Positions 1-10,769 of a DNA stretch of 64,000 nucleotides are shown here, piece by piece (the first letter of the stretch is position 1; the number at the start of each line of letters is the position of its first letter). A model generated the notes under the pieces. It was not told the origin of the DNA. It did not search any database and saw nothing but the letters and a program-made list of their open reading frames with translations. Source of the stretch: Nephrocerus scutellatus (lineage: Eukaryota; Arthropoda; Insecta; Diptera; Pipunculidae). The position numbers were made by a program, and so were the translations under genes. The stretch is taken from positions 50,766,019 through 50,830,018 of the forward strand of contig OX352761.1 of the NCBI GenBank assembly GCA_947095585.1, in the 5' to 3' direction.

Positions 1-204
1 TAAATTTGGGGAAATTTGGATGGCTTTTTTGTATGGAAATATGGAATTTTGAATTTTCTGCTGTCACATCTTTTCATAACAACAATACATTTAAAATTTT
101 TTAATTTTTATGGTTTTTTTATTTATTATTTTTAAAAACTTTTATTTAATTTGACTTGACCTCTCTGTTTGTCGGTATTTTCGACTTCTTTGATTACATT
201 TACT

Positions 205-385
205 AAAAGGACCTCCAAAAGACTCTCAAAAAACCCCAAAAAGACCATCAAACGACACTCGAAGGACCTCTGAATCCCTTAAAAGACTCCCCAAAATAAC
301 CTTAAAAGACCCCCAAAAAGACCATCCAAAAGACTCCTCAAAATACCCCCAAACGACCCTCGAAAGACGTCCAAAAGAATAATGC
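205..385. repeat. Degenerate short-unit repeat (AAAAGACCCCCAAAA-like)
   Basis: The plus strand repeats a purine-rich motif of the form AAAAGAC(C/T)CCCAAAA about ten times with irregular spacing of roughly 13-25 bases. The antisense strand is open for 73 codons here only because of the low complexity. No gene is supported. The flanking 1-204 is AT-rich and featureless. Confidence 0.6.
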
Positions 386-449
386 GACCAATACTGTGAC
401 TCAAAATTGCAAAACAAAATTAGTTTTGATACCGTACTAATCCTCACCG

Positions 450-760
450 CCGATTAAGTAGTTTCACTTACAAAAATGTCGTATATCATAAAGCATTGCA
501 ATGAACGAAATAGTGATGTTCAAGCAAACCATCAAAACAAACAAATGCTTTGTTTCAATTGGTTTGCTACGACATTGAAATCGAAATGTAAATAAAACAC
601 ATTGAGTTCATTGTGATTTAAAATTTAATGAAAGAAAAGAAAGAGGTTTTTTTTACTTTGGTTTAACATTTCAAATAGCTTTTCAAAAGTTCACAAAACA
701 AAACGATCACAAACAAATTTATTAAAAGTGGGACAGGACAACGTCTGTCGGTTCAGCTAG
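450..760 (+). mobile_element. Helitron-like non-autonomous element, 3' end
   Basis: The segment ends with a short hairpin (GACAG at 732-736, CTGTC at 745-749, 8-base loop), then a short spacer and CTAG at 757-760 followed by T. A hairpin shortly before a terminal CTAG, with insertion next to T, is the hallmark of a Helitron 3' terminus. The 5' end is not identified, so the start given is a guess. The body is AT-rich and non-coding. The call rests on the terminus only. Confidence 0.45.
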
Positions 761-1122
761 TATGTTATAAAAAAAGAGGAATGGTTGTTCATATGTATTT
801 ATTTAGAATATTTATTTTAACCGTAAATTTTTTTTTCTTTATATAACAGATGGTTCGCCATTCACTTCTTACTAAATCAACTATGCTTATCATTGTACTG
901 AATGTATAATAATACAAAATCAAACAATAATCTTTAATAAACGGTTCATTTCTCATTGTTTATAGAATAATGACTCTGGAATATCCTTTCAATACAATTC
1001 AGTACTTTTCCACATATACACTTTTGTATATAATGATAATATGATGACAATACTTTCTATAAAAAGATGGAAGTGATGGCCTCAGGTTAAAGAATTTACA
1101 TGGAAGATTCTAACCATTATAA
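761..1122. other. AT-rich stretch, nothing recognised
   Basis: No reading frame of interest, repeat or RNA gene is visible on either strand. Confidence 0.5.
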
Positions 1123-1153
1123 GTTAGTTTTTTATATTTTATAAAAAACTAAC
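1123..1153. repeat. Perfect 14-bp hairpin
   Basis: GTTAGTTTTTTATA (1123-1136) is followed by a TTT loop and its exact reverse complement (1140-1153). It abuts the CR1-like fragment that begins just to its right. It could be a palindromic insertion scar or part of a MITE end; no function is claimed. Confidence 0.8.
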
Positions 1154-1290
1154 GAAAACAGCTTTAGACCTATCTTCGGACGTACCGATCAATTCAAACA
1201 TTCCTTCTTTAGCCGCTCAAAAATTTTGTGGAATGAATTGCCCGACTCTGTATTTAAGCATGTGTATGACATTAAGTTAAAATACATGTG
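1154..1290 (+). pseudogene. CR1-like LINE, last codons of ORF2
   Basis: One plus-strand frame reads RPIFGRTDQFKHSFFSRS then LWNELPDSVF. This is the conserved C-terminal tail of CR1/Jockey-superfamily LINE ORF2 proteins (a ...FFPRT..LWNSLPSSVF... pattern). The same tail occurs at 23253-23537 (plus) and about 30420-30560 (minus). It is a short 5'-truncated remnant. The 450 bases to its right (1291-1739) show nothing recognisable. Confidence 0.7.
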
Positions 1291-1739
1291 ATTATGGCTT
1301 GGCAAAGTTTATATTGAGACTACCGTGCAATATAATTAGTATTTTACCCCAATTGTTTTTTTGCCAATAAAGCTGCACCCTCTGAAATATACTCGTATGC
1401 TGTCTAAACGTCACTATAGACCACGTGAGCCCGTAAACCAAAACCCTCTCTGGAGAAGTAGTAGTGTAGTATAGTCTCTGTTGGTTCGTTCTCTGCTCAA
1501 CTCACATTACATTACTAATTGAATTGAATTAAAAGGTTTAAATTCAGAAATTATTTTATAACAACATAAAATGGAAAACTAGATAAACACTCTTATTTAA
1601 GTTAAATGTACATACATAAAAATTAAATAAAATTAAAAAAAAAATAAAAATAAAAACTGTGCATTGTCAGTAAATGTTTGTAACCGTTGTCACGTTCAAA
1701 ACCATCGCGGCCGTGTAGACGACGCAGCCTACTCTGTTT

Positions 1740-3345
1740 ATTGTTTACTGTAGGATTTGCTGTTGCAAACTCGTGCCACTCCGGTCTTTCTCCTTGCTCT
1801 GTCTATTGAAACATAGGAGCAATCGAGTCATCGCGCACTTGTTCCTCTCTTATCTGCCCTTTTGTCCAGCGATCTTCAACCTGTATTTTATTTGTGCAAC
1901 TAATTCAGAGCACTTCTTGTTTTCTTGTCTTGTACAGTGTTTGCTTGGGGTGCACATGGTCTTCTGGATAACCCGTCGACATTATTGTGCAGCATTCCTT
2001 TTCGATGTTCTGCTCTGAATGAATATGCCTGGAGTCGTTCGATCCATCTGGCCACTTGACCTTCCGGTTCCCTGAACTGCGTTAACCACTTGAGAGCTGC
2101 ATGGTCAGTTCGAAGAAGGAATTCCTGACCTTATAGGTACTAGTGGAAGTATTCGACGCTATCGACTATTCCCGCATTGCTCGCGTCAGTGTCTAGGATG
2201 AAGAGTTCTCCTGCCTGTGGATATGCCAAAATTGGAGAACTGCATAGCAATTTGAATGATTTTTAGTGCTCACTCGACCATTGGAACTTTTGGTTCTTCT
2301 CTGTAAGGCGATGAAGGCTTCGTGCAACATCTACGAAGTTGGGCACAAACCGTCGATAGTATGAGCATAGCCCTAGAAAACTTCGCATGCTCATGTACAT
2401 TTTTTGGTACCGGCCATTCGTTAACAGCTTCCAACTTCTTGGGATCCGTGCGCACTCTTTGACTGGATACAATGTGGCCCAAATAATTCACTTCATTTTT
2501 GAAAAGGCTACATTTCGGACTCAACTTCAATCATGCAGCTTTGATAGTTTCCATAACCTGACGAAGATTATTAACGTGCTCATTGAATGTTCGTCCAAAA
2601 TAAAGATGTCATCCAAATAGACAAGACATGTCTTCCAGATAAGTCTTAACAAAACATGTCCCATCAACCGCTCGAATATAGCAGGAGCGTTGCATAACCC
2701 AAACGGCATTACAGAAAATTGATACAAGCCGTTTCCCGCAGTAAATACTGTCTTCTTCTTGTCGGCGTCATGAATTGCTACCTGCCATTATCCGCTTTTA
2801 AGATCCAATGTACTGAAGATTTTGGCTCCCGATAAGGTGCCCAACGTGTCTTGGTGACATCTTTTAGTTTCCGATAGTCTACACAAAATCTCGTTGAACC
2901 ATCTTTCTCTTGGACAAGTACCACAGGTGAGCTCCATGGGCTTTCAGACTTCTTTATGATTCCATCTCGTTCCATCTTCTTGACCAGTGTTTCTGCCTCT
3001 TGTTGCTTAGCAAGTGGTTATCGTCTTGGCGCCTGTCGAATGGGAAAAACATTTCCTGTATCGATTCGATGTCGCACTATATTGGTTTTATCCATGTCGT
3101 TGTCGCTGACAGCAAAAACGTCGGCAAATTACTCTAGCACCTTTTCTGCTGCTTATTGCTGTGCCGCTGGAAGATGTTTACACAGCAAACGAATAATCTG
3201 CTTCCTTTCTAGGTATACTGGCGTATTCTTTACTTTTACAGGCTGGCAGTTTGCGATGCAGCTTACTCCCTGAGTCTTGCCAATGACATTCGTTCATTCT
3301 TTTATCACGTTCGGTGATGGCCTAACATTCATTATTCTCACTGGA
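1740..3345 (-). pseudogene. Gypsy (Ty3-like) pol remnant: RT and RNase H
   Basis: Read from right to left, the minus strand gives a pre-RT segment, then MERDGIIKKSESPWSSPVVL and FCVDYRKLKDVT near 2880-2975. The palm follows with FSVMPFGLCNAPAIFERLM and the catalytic YLDD (VYLDDIF) near 2610-2720, and the thumb/connection with YLGHIVS near 2480. RNase H reads FILDTDASNAGIV near 2190 and RTDHAALKWLTQF near 2100, and the post-RNase H tail reads HNNVDGLSRRPC near 1960. This is the standard order for Gypsy pol. Frame changes and stops break it into at least five pieces, so it is dead. No protease, integrase or LTR was recognised around it. The minus-strand 3' side may hold an unrecognised LTR (1400-1740). 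Confidence 0.9.
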
Positions 3346-3369
3346 ATCTTGGGCTACACCAACCAATTC

Positions 3370-4625
3370 ATGAAATATAAGTGCAAGAATGGGAGGAAGA
3401 AGCTATGCCAGAAGACTGGCGAGGAGGCATCCTGTGCCCCATACACAAGAAGGGAGATATCACAAAATGCAGCAATTATCGTGGTATAACGTTGTTGAGT
3501 AGACTTTGAAGCCGCCTATGATAGTATAGCCAGAGTAGAACTTTCTAAAGCCATGAGAGAATTCGGCATCCCAAATAAACTGACACGACTATGTAGGTTG
3601 ACCATGATTAATGTTATAAGCCAAGTAAAAATATCCTGATCACTATCAACCCCATTCAACATCTATAACGGGCTCCGACAAGGGGATGGACTGGCCTGCG
3701 TTTTCTTCAACCTGGCGTTGGAGAAAGTGATCCGAGACTCTGACATAACGGCGAGAGGAACAATCACCTATAATACCATTCAGATACTGGCTTACGCAGA
3801 CGATATTGACATCGTTGGTAGAAATCGAAGAGCTGTGTAGCCTTTATCCAGATCGAGGAGGCGGTAAAATATCTGGGGATGCACATGAATGAGAGGAAAA
3901 CAAAGTACATGGTGTCCACGTCTGCGAGTAGAAGATCCAACATTGGTCCCTCAATTCAAATAGTGGAGCGCGAATTTGAAGTAGTACAATCCTTTAACTA
4001 TCTCAGGCCAACTGTAGCAGCCGATAACAGCATGGAACCAGAAAAAGCGCACGGTTGCTTAAAGCCAACAAAGCCAACTATAGTCTGTCAAGACTCTTCA
4101 AATCCAGGAACTTAACCATAACATCCAAGCTGCTGATATATAAGACAATAACCAGTACTTACATATAGATCCGAGACTTGGGTGCTTAGCAAAAAGCATT
4201 CTGACCTCTTAGCAGCGTTCGAGAGAAAAGTCTTACGGAGAATTGTTGGCCCCGTATGTGAGGAAGGACGATTCCGGAGACTCTGTAATGATGAGATCTA
4301 CGAGCGTTACCGCAAACTCAACATAGTGTAGAAAATTAAGCTCGGTAGGCTCCGGTGGGCAGGACACCTAGCTCGCATGAGCGAAGAGGATCCTGCTCGG
4401 AAAGTCCTTTGCGGTAGGATTTATGGAACACGACAGCGAGGCCGGCCAAGCCTACGGTGAAAGGATGGCGTAGACCAGGATGCCTAAAGTTTGGGGATGC
4501 CAAACTGGATGACATCGGCTTGAAATCGGGACCGGTGGAGAGACTTTTTGCGTGAGGCCAGGACCGGACCCCGGTTGTAGATCCAAATATGCTGACGATA
4601 AGGGGGGCAGTGGTAGTCTCTCACT
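3370..4625 (+). pseudogene. RTE-like LINE family A, RT to C-terminus, degenerate
   Basis: The plus strand, in shifting frames, reads [20 protein letters not shown] then [10 protein letters not shown] deletion removes the motif leading to DFEAAYD, which resumes near 3505. Next come FGIPNKLTRLCRLTM, the primer grip region GLRQGDGLACVFFNLALE, the catalytic AYADDIDIVGRNRRAV (near 3790-3835), VQSFNYL, and a C-terminal VGRLRWAGHLARM-like segment near 4340. The end reads DDIGLKSGPVERLF near 4510-4550. This matches the LINE group often annotated from its endonuclease as craniofacial-development-protein-2-like (RTE/BovB-related). Only the RT half is present and several stops break it. It is in the opposite orientation to the family A copies at 6-28 kb and, unlike them, keeps the region between the YADD box and the C-terminus. 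Confidence 0.85.
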
Positions 4626-4969
4626 CCAAGTGCAATCAGGTCATTCCCTTACTTTCTTATTGTTAACTAACATCTATATTATAATACTATAGTAAAATTA
4701 GTTTAAGAGAATATTTCTCTTTTGATAAAAGAAAATATTATTTTTTTCTGGAAATGTAGTAAGCCTACACAATTTGTACGATCTTTAACGAGCGCGTTAT
4801 GAATTTGTGCCGCTACTGGCATTTCAGTAAAGTTTTCGCAGCATTACCTCAATGTGGTATATTTAGGATTGTCAAACCTAATGTCTTGATGGTCTGACAG
4901 TGAGGCTTGGTCGGACATATGCCATTTTTCAACAGAGTTAGAAATAAATGAACTAGCGAGTGTTTTTGG
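4626..4969. other. Unassigned sequence
   Basis: Moderately AT-rich; no coding motif or repeat recognised before the first P-type monomers. Confidence 0.5.
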
Positions 4970-5235
4970 AGACCTCAGGGTCCCAACAAATTTGAAAAAA
5001 AAAATTAACCCGATTTTTTTCAAATTTTATTTCCGTGTGAATCTCCAATGGACAAAACTTTTTGTAAAAATTTTGGAGATCCCGCGCCCCGGGGCCGTGG
5101 GGCACCATACAAATTCTTTAAAAAAATTAACCCGACTTTCTTCAAATTTTATGCACGTGTGTATCTCCGATGGACAACACTTATTGTAAACATTTTACAG
5201 ATGCCGGTCCCCTGGGTCGTGGGGCCTAATACAAA
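4970..5235 (+). repeat. P-family tandem monomers (left part)
   Basis: About two monomers of the P repeat. Each carries a block like TTAACCCGATTTTCTTCAAA, then a CACGTGTGTATCTCC-like segment, GATGGACAA and a GC-rich stretch of the form GGGGCCGTGGGGC. Monomer length is about 110-130 bases. The Helitron-like element starting at 5236 is inserted directly after it. Confidence 0.75.
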
Positions 5236-5868
5236 TCTATATAATAAAAATCAATTGCTGTTCGTTAGTCTCGCTAAAACTCGAGAACGGCTGGACCAAA
5301 TTGGATACTTCCTTCTGCGAGTTTGTTTGCTACGCGAAGCTTTAAAAGTTGAGTCAGCCACGCTAGGTGGCGCTGGTATCGTTTTTTCCCCAAAATTTCT
5401 TATTTATGGAACGATTTGGCTCAAATTCACACCATATAATATTTGAATAAAAAGAAAGTCGTTGACAAAATTTGGACCCGATAGGCGGCGCTGGGGTCGA
5501 TAATGTAGTTTTTTTTTTTTCTTCATATAAAGAATATTCAAACAAGTGTAAATTTTTTGCCTGTATAAGTGTCGATTCTATAGTTTTCTGGATTGGTGAG
5601 TTGGTTAGTTATTGGGGTGCAAGTAAGCGTGGCGTCAGTGGGTGGGTGGTCAGTGGGATGGATCAGCCGGGAAACGCGGGTGTAAGTGGGCGTGGCGTCA
5701 GTGGGTGCGAGGTCAGTGGGTGTGAGTTCAGTGGGTGGTGGTTCAGTGTGTATGAGGTCAATGGGTGGGTGGTCAGTGGGCGGGAGGTCAGTGGTCGGGA
5801 GGTCAGTGTGTGTGAGGTCAATGGGTGGGCGGGCAGTGGGCGGGAGGTCAGTTGGCGGGAGGTCAGTG
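5236..5868 (+). mobile_element. Helitron-like minisatellite element, 5' end copy
   Basis: Starts TCTATATAATAAAAATC after AAA, consistent with a Helitron 5' TC end. It continues with CTCGCTAAAACTCGAGAACG, one 117-bp S unit (GGCGCTGGTRTC...GTTGACAAAATTTGGACCC), then a 15-bp minisatellite GTCAGTGGGYGGGAG from about 5600. The long plus-strand (5472-5882) and minus-strand reading frames are by-products of a repeat length divisible by three and are not genes. This copy has lost its 3' terminus; the three array copies (ending 10769, 16766 and 21935) have it but lack this 5' end. Confidence 0.6.
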
Positions 5869-6138
5869 TGTATCTCCGGTGACAATAGTTTTTGAAAACA
5901 TTTTGAAGTAAAGGGGCTCTAATATTAATTTTTTTTCCAGATTATCCCGGTTCAAAATTTGTACACAAATGTATCTCCTATTAGAGAATTTACATGAAAA
6001 ATTTTAATTTTTGAGGGTTATTTTTTGTTTCCCAGGACCATACCGAACAAAAAGAAAAAAAAAAAAGAATTTCGCAAATCCATCGTTCTAATCGTGAGTT
6101 TGGTCGCGAGTTAATATACAAATCCCATGGAAAAGAGT
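5869..6138 (+). repeat. P-family tail joined to family A LINE
   Basis: TGTGTATCTCCGGTGACAAT leads into the P tail GAGAATTTACATGAAAAATT, then CCCAGGACCATACC and CATGGAAAAGAG. The uninterrupted P copy near 29085 continues beyond this point, so the boundary here marks where family A LINE DNA was inserted. Confidence 0.75.
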
Positions 6139-6938
6139 CATCATCATCATATTTGGCTCTACAACCTGGGTTCGGTCCTGGTCTCCCGCAAAATGTCTCT
6201 CCACTTGTCCCGTTTTCGAGCCGATGTCATCCAGTTTGGCATCCCTAAACTCTGGGCGTCCTGGTCTACGCCATCCTTCCAGCGTAGGCTTGGCCGGTCT
6301 CGCTGTCGTGTTCCATAAATCCTTCCTATACAGCTCTTCGGTTTCGACCAACGATGTCAATATCGTCTGCGTATGCCAGTATCTGAATGGACTTATTGAG
6401 GATCACCTTCTCCAACGACAGGTTGAAGAGGACACAGGCCAGTCCATCCCCTTGTCGGAGCCCGTTATAGATGTTGAATGGTCAACCTACATAGTTTTGT
6501 CAGTTAATTTGGGATGCCGAATTCTCTCATGGCTATATAAAGTTCTACTCTACTACTACTTTCCATCACCTGGCTAAGTGTGTAAATCTAATCAGTTGTT
6601 GATTTGACTGGGATGAAGCCACACTGGTATGGACCAATGATGATTTTAGCGTATAGGGCTATCCTGTCTTGTAGGATAGAGGAGAAAATCTTATACGCGG
6701 TACTCGACAACGTTATACCACGATAATTGATGCATGTTGTGATATCTCCATTCTTATGTATGGAGCAGAAGAGGCCTATTCGCCAGTCTTCTGGCATCGC
6801 TTCTTCCTCCCATACTTGCACTATTAGTTCATGAATTGCTTGGTGTATCGCGGGACCTCCTGTTTTAATCAGCTCCGCTGGGATACCATCTGATCACGGG
6901 GCATTGTTATTTTTGAGCCGATTTATCGCTCTGCTAAC
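6139..6938 (-). pseudogene. RTE-like A fragment, unit 1
   Basis: Minus-strand pieces of family A. The RT N-terminus is at 6588-6821 ([28 protein letters not shown]). The palm end is at about 6365-6480, including the antisense of the YADD box, and the C-terminal tail is at 6140-6330 (RPGRPEFRDAKLDDIGS). About 600 bases between YADD and the C-terminus are deleted compared with the plus copy at 3370. The 3' end carries an (ATG)n tail, as expected for RTE LINEs. Unit 1 keeps a segment around 6420-6470 that the first A fragments of units 2 and 3 have replaced. Confidence 0.85.
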
Positions 6939-8413
6939 TTCTTCTTCTTTCTTTATATCCTGTATCCCCTTGTGCGTCCTAGGGCCTCTACTACGTCTAC
7001 GCGCCATTGCGTGCGGTTCCTGGCAATAAGCTTCAGCTCTCTCCAACTCTTCCCCAATTGCCGTGCCTCCTCTTCAACTGTTCTGCGCCATGTATTTCTC
7101 GGACGACCCGTTCTTCTACCATCCTGAGATAACGGGTTCCATTGCATTGCGTAGTTTGCTATGGAACTGTCGCCTTTTCGGAGTGTATGACCAATCCACT
7201 GCCACTTCCGTCGTTGGATTGTTGTGCCTATTGGTTCCTGACCCGTTCTCTGGTAAAGATGTTCGTTAGAGATACGATTAGGCCAGAAAACCCTTAAGAT
7301 GTTCCGTAGGCACCTATTTACGAATGTTTGTAATCTTTTTGTGATAGTAGCGGTCACCTTCCAAGTGCTGCACCCATACAACCGCACAGATTCAACATTT
7401 GAGCGGAACAGTCGCAGCTTGGTGTTTAAGCTGATCGCATTGCTTCGCCATATCATGGACATCATTCCAAACACCGATTTTGCTTTGCCGATTCGGTTAA
7501 CAATGTCCTGTTCGGTTCCACCTTCGGTCGAGACAATACTCCCAAGATATTGGAAACTCTCTACTCTCTCTCCGGCTGTCCAGCAATGTTAACATGAGTA
7601 AGTGAGTTAGTGCCGAGGTTGATGATTTTGGTTTTGGCAGTATTAATCTTCAAACCCGCAACATTTGCCTCCCTCTCCACATTTGTTTTCAGTTGGTGCA
7701 GCTCCATAATTCTGTGTGAGAGTAAACAAACGTCGTCAGCGTAATCCAGATGTTTGAGTTGAGATGTAAGAGTCCAACGAATTCCTCCGTTTCCAGTAGA
7801 TAAAGCTGCGCGAAGTACATCGCTAATCACCAACAAAAAAAGTATCGGCGATAGAATACAACCTTGTCGTACCCCACTTAGGATCTCGAGTTCCTCCGAC
7901 AGCTTTCCTCTATGTAGCCATGACATTTAGAGCCATCATAGGTTGCTTTAATAATAGCTATTAGTTTATCGGGTATACCTCTCATGCGCAAGGCGAGCCA
8001 GATAAACTGTCTGTTGACACTGTCAAACGCCTTCTCAAAATCGATGAACAGTCAACGCACTGTTCAATAATGATCCACAGGGTGTTTATGTGGTCTACAC
8101 AGGAGGATCCAGTGCGGAAACCTGCTTGTTCGGCATCGAGTGTATCTTCCAGATGTTCCTTAATACGCTCAAGTACTACTTTGGCTATTACTTTTGCAAC
8201 TGCAGGGAGAACGCAAATGCCTCTCCAATTTTCGCACTCCATAAGACTACCTTTTTTAGGAAGCTTGACAATCATTCCCTTCTTCCACTCGTCGGGGAAT
8301 CTTTCTACCTCCCAAGCTCTCTCTACAAGAGGATATAAAAGCTCTGCTGATGTCGTTGGAGCTGCACGCAGAAGCTCTGCGGGTATACCTTCTAGTCCTA
8401 CCGACTTGTTGTT
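6939..8413 (-). pseudogene. RTE-like B fragment, unit 1 (RT palm to 3' end)
   Basis: Minus strand from the RT fingers (KKGSLMECENWRGICVLP, 8220-8270) through EQAGFRTGSSCVDHINTL, RQGCILSPILFLLVISDVL (7840-7880), HLDYADDVCLL (7720-7750), then LYGCSTWKVT and the C-terminal WQWIGHTLRKGDSSIANYA and GRPRNTWRRTVEEEARQLG (6990-7160). It is cut at 8413, in the fingers, where S repeats begin. A 22-bp deletion near 8050 removes codons around the first catalytic aspartate, and a 1-bp deletion near 7576 splits the frame. Both are shared with unit 2 and absent from the source copy. The tail is (AAAG/AAG)n inside family A sequence. Confidence 0.9.
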
Positions 8414-8792
8414 AAATGGCGCTGGTGTCTTTTTTTCCCCAAAATTTTTTATTTATGGAACGATTCGGCTCAAATTCACACCATATAATATTTAAATAAA
8501 AAGAAAGTCGTTGACAAAATTTGGACCCGATAGGTGGCGCTGGTGTCTTTTTTTCCGAAAATTCTTATTTATGGAACGATTCGGCTCAAATTCACACCAT
8601 ATAATATTTAAATAAAAAGAAAGTCGTTGACAAAATTTGGACCCGATAGGTGGCGCTGGTATCTTTTTTTTCCAAAATTTCTTATTTATGGAACGATTTG
8701 GCTCAAATTCACACCATATAATATTTAAATAAAAAGAAAGTCGTTGACAAAATTTGGGTGGGGTTGATAATGTAGTTTTCCCTGTAATAATC
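8414..8792 (+). repeat. S repeats, three 117-bp units, unit 1
   Basis: GGCGCTGGT recurs at 8418, 8535 and 8652, a period of 117. Each unit contains TATTTATGGAACGATTCGGC, CACCATATAATATTT and GTTGACAAAATTTGG. It ends in GATAATGTAGTTTTCCCTG. Belongs to the Helitron-like element. Confidence 0.85.
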
Positions 8793-9522
8793 TATTTTTC
8801 AAAAATTAGCCCGATTTACTTTAAATTTTAAACATATGTGTATCTCCGATAAAAATTAAATATTTAAATATATTTAAGAATAGATTTAAAAATTAGCCCG
8901 ATTTACTTTTAATTTTAAGCATATGTGTATCTCCGATGGAGAAAACGTTTTGAACATTTTTTGAGCGAATGGGCCTTTAGGCCTGAGGGGTGCCCATATA
9001 AATTTTTTAAAAATTAACCCGATTTTCTTCAAATTACACATGTGTATTTCTGATGGACAAAACTTTTTGTAATTTTTTTTGGAGTGATCGGGCGTTAAGG
9101 TTCGAGGGGTGCCTATATAAGTTTCTTAAAAATTAACCCGATTTTCTTCAAATTTTAAACACATGTGTATTTTCGATGACAACACTTACTATTGAAAGTT
9201 GGAAGTGATCAAGCCCAATGTCGGGGGCTCCCATAAAATTTTTTTTACACATGTGTATCTCCGGTGACAATAGTTTTTGAAAACATTTTGAAGTAAAGGG
9301 GCTCTAATATTAATTTTTTTCCAGATTATCCCGGTTCAAAATTTGTACACAAATGTATCTCCTATTAGAGAATTTACATGAAAAATTTTAATTTTTGAGG
9401 GTTATTTTTTGTTTCCCAGGACCATACCGAACAAAAAGAAAAAAAAAAAAGAATTTCGCAAATCCATCGTTCTAATCGTGAGTTTGGTCGCGAGTTAATA
9501 TACAAATCCCATGGAAAAGAGT
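8793..9522 (+). repeat. P-family tandem block, unit 1 (first)
   Basis: About five diverged monomers of 110-130 bases with the palindromic core ACACATGTGT or CATATGTGTAT and TCTCCGATGGA, ending in the P tail and CATGGAAAAGAGT. Non-coding. Confidence 0.8.
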
Positions 9523-10112
9523 CATCATCATCATATTTGGCTCTACAACCTGGGTTCGGTCCTGGTCTCCCGCAAAATGTCTCTCCACTTGTCCCGTTTT
9601 CGAGCCGATGTCATCCAGTTTGGCATCCCTAAACTCTGGGCGTCCTGGTCTACGCCATCCTTCCAGCGTAGGCTTGGCCGGTCTCGCTGTCGTGTTCCAT
9701 AAATCCTTCCTATACAGCTCTTCGGTTTCGACCAACGATGTCAATATCGTCTGCGTAGGCCAGTATCTGAATGGACTTATTGAGGATCACCTTCTCCAAC
9801 GACAGGTTGAAGAGGACGCAGGCCACTCCATCCCCTTGTCGGAGCCCGTTATAGATGTTGAATGGTCAACCTACATAGTTTTGTCAGTTAATTTGGGATG
9901 CCGAATTCTCTCATGGCTATATAAAGTTCTACTCTACTACGACTTTCCATCACCTGGCTAAGTGTGTAAATCTAATTAGTTGTTGATTTGACTGGGATGA
10001 AGCCACACTGGTATGGACCAATGATGATTTTAGCGTATAGGGCTATCCTGTCTTGTAGGATAGAGGAGAAAATCTTATACGCGGTACTCGACAACGTTAT
10101 ACCACGATAATT
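9523..10112 (-). pseudogene. RTE-like A fragment, second copy in unit 1
   Basis: Repeats the family A 3' half (C-terminal tail, YADD region, IGPYQCGF region) but stops at CACGATAATT where S sequence begins. The first A fragment continues past this point into family B instead. No intact frame. Confidence 0.85.
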
Positions 10113-10769
10113 GGACCCGATAGGTGGCGCTGGTGTCTTTTTTTCCGAAAATTCTTATTTATGGAACGATTCGGCTCAAATTCACACCATATAATATTTA
10201 AATAAAAAGAAAGTCGTTGACAAAATTTGGGTGGGGTGGATAATGTAGTTTTCCCTGTAATAATCTTCATATAAAGAATATTCAAACAAGTGTACATTTT
10301 TTGCCTGTATAAGTGTCGATTCTATAGTTTTCTGGATTGTTGAGTTGGTTAGTTATTGGGGTGCAAGTGGGCGTGCCGTCAGTGGGATGGGACAGCCGGG
10401 AAACGCGGGTGTAAGTGGGCGTGGCGTCAGTGGGTGTGAGGTCAGTGGGTGTGAGTTCAGTGGGCGGTGGGTCAGTGTGTATGAGGTCAATGGGCGGGAG
10501 GTCAGTGGGTGTGAGTTCAGTGGGCGGTGGGTCAGTGTGTATGAGGTCAATGGGTGGGTGGTCAGTGGGCGGGTGGTCAGCAGGCGGGAGGTCAGTTGGC
10601 GGGGGGTCAGTGGGCGGTGGGTCAGTGTGTATGAGGTCAATGGGTGGGTGGTCAGTGGGTGGGCGGGCTGTCAGTGGGCGGAGGTAAGTGGGATGGGGCA
10701 GCCGGGAAACGCGGGTGTAAGTAGGCGTGGCGTCAGTGGGCGGGTATCAAAGCGCCCGGGAACAGCTAG
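10113..10769 (+). mobile_element. Helitron-like minisatellite element, 3' end copy, unit 1
   Basis: One S unit (10113-10264), then about 25 copies of a 15-bp unit GTCAGTGGGYGGGAG (10378-10740). A hairpin GGGCG/CGCCC (loop GGTATCAAAG) follows, then CTAG at 10766-10769 and T. This is a typical Helitron 3' end. The 15-bp unit gives long false reading frames on both strands. Many GGG runs make G-quadruplexes plausible. Confidence 0.65.

Noticed and set aside
1773..2018. Plus-strand 81-codon hydrophobic frame
   Set aside because: The opposite strand reads Gypsy pol (HNNVDGLSRRPC), so this is a shadow.
5472..5885. Glycine/serine/valine-rich repeat proteins on both strands (also 10345-10779, 16402-16776, 21406-21945)
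   Set aside because: They are translations of a 15-bp minisatellite; open on both strands, with array length changing between copies and no conserved start context.
8414..8792. CRISPR-like regular repeats (S and P arrays)
   Set aside because: Units are contiguous tandem repeats of 110-130 bases without unique spacers, in a eukaryotic transposon setting.
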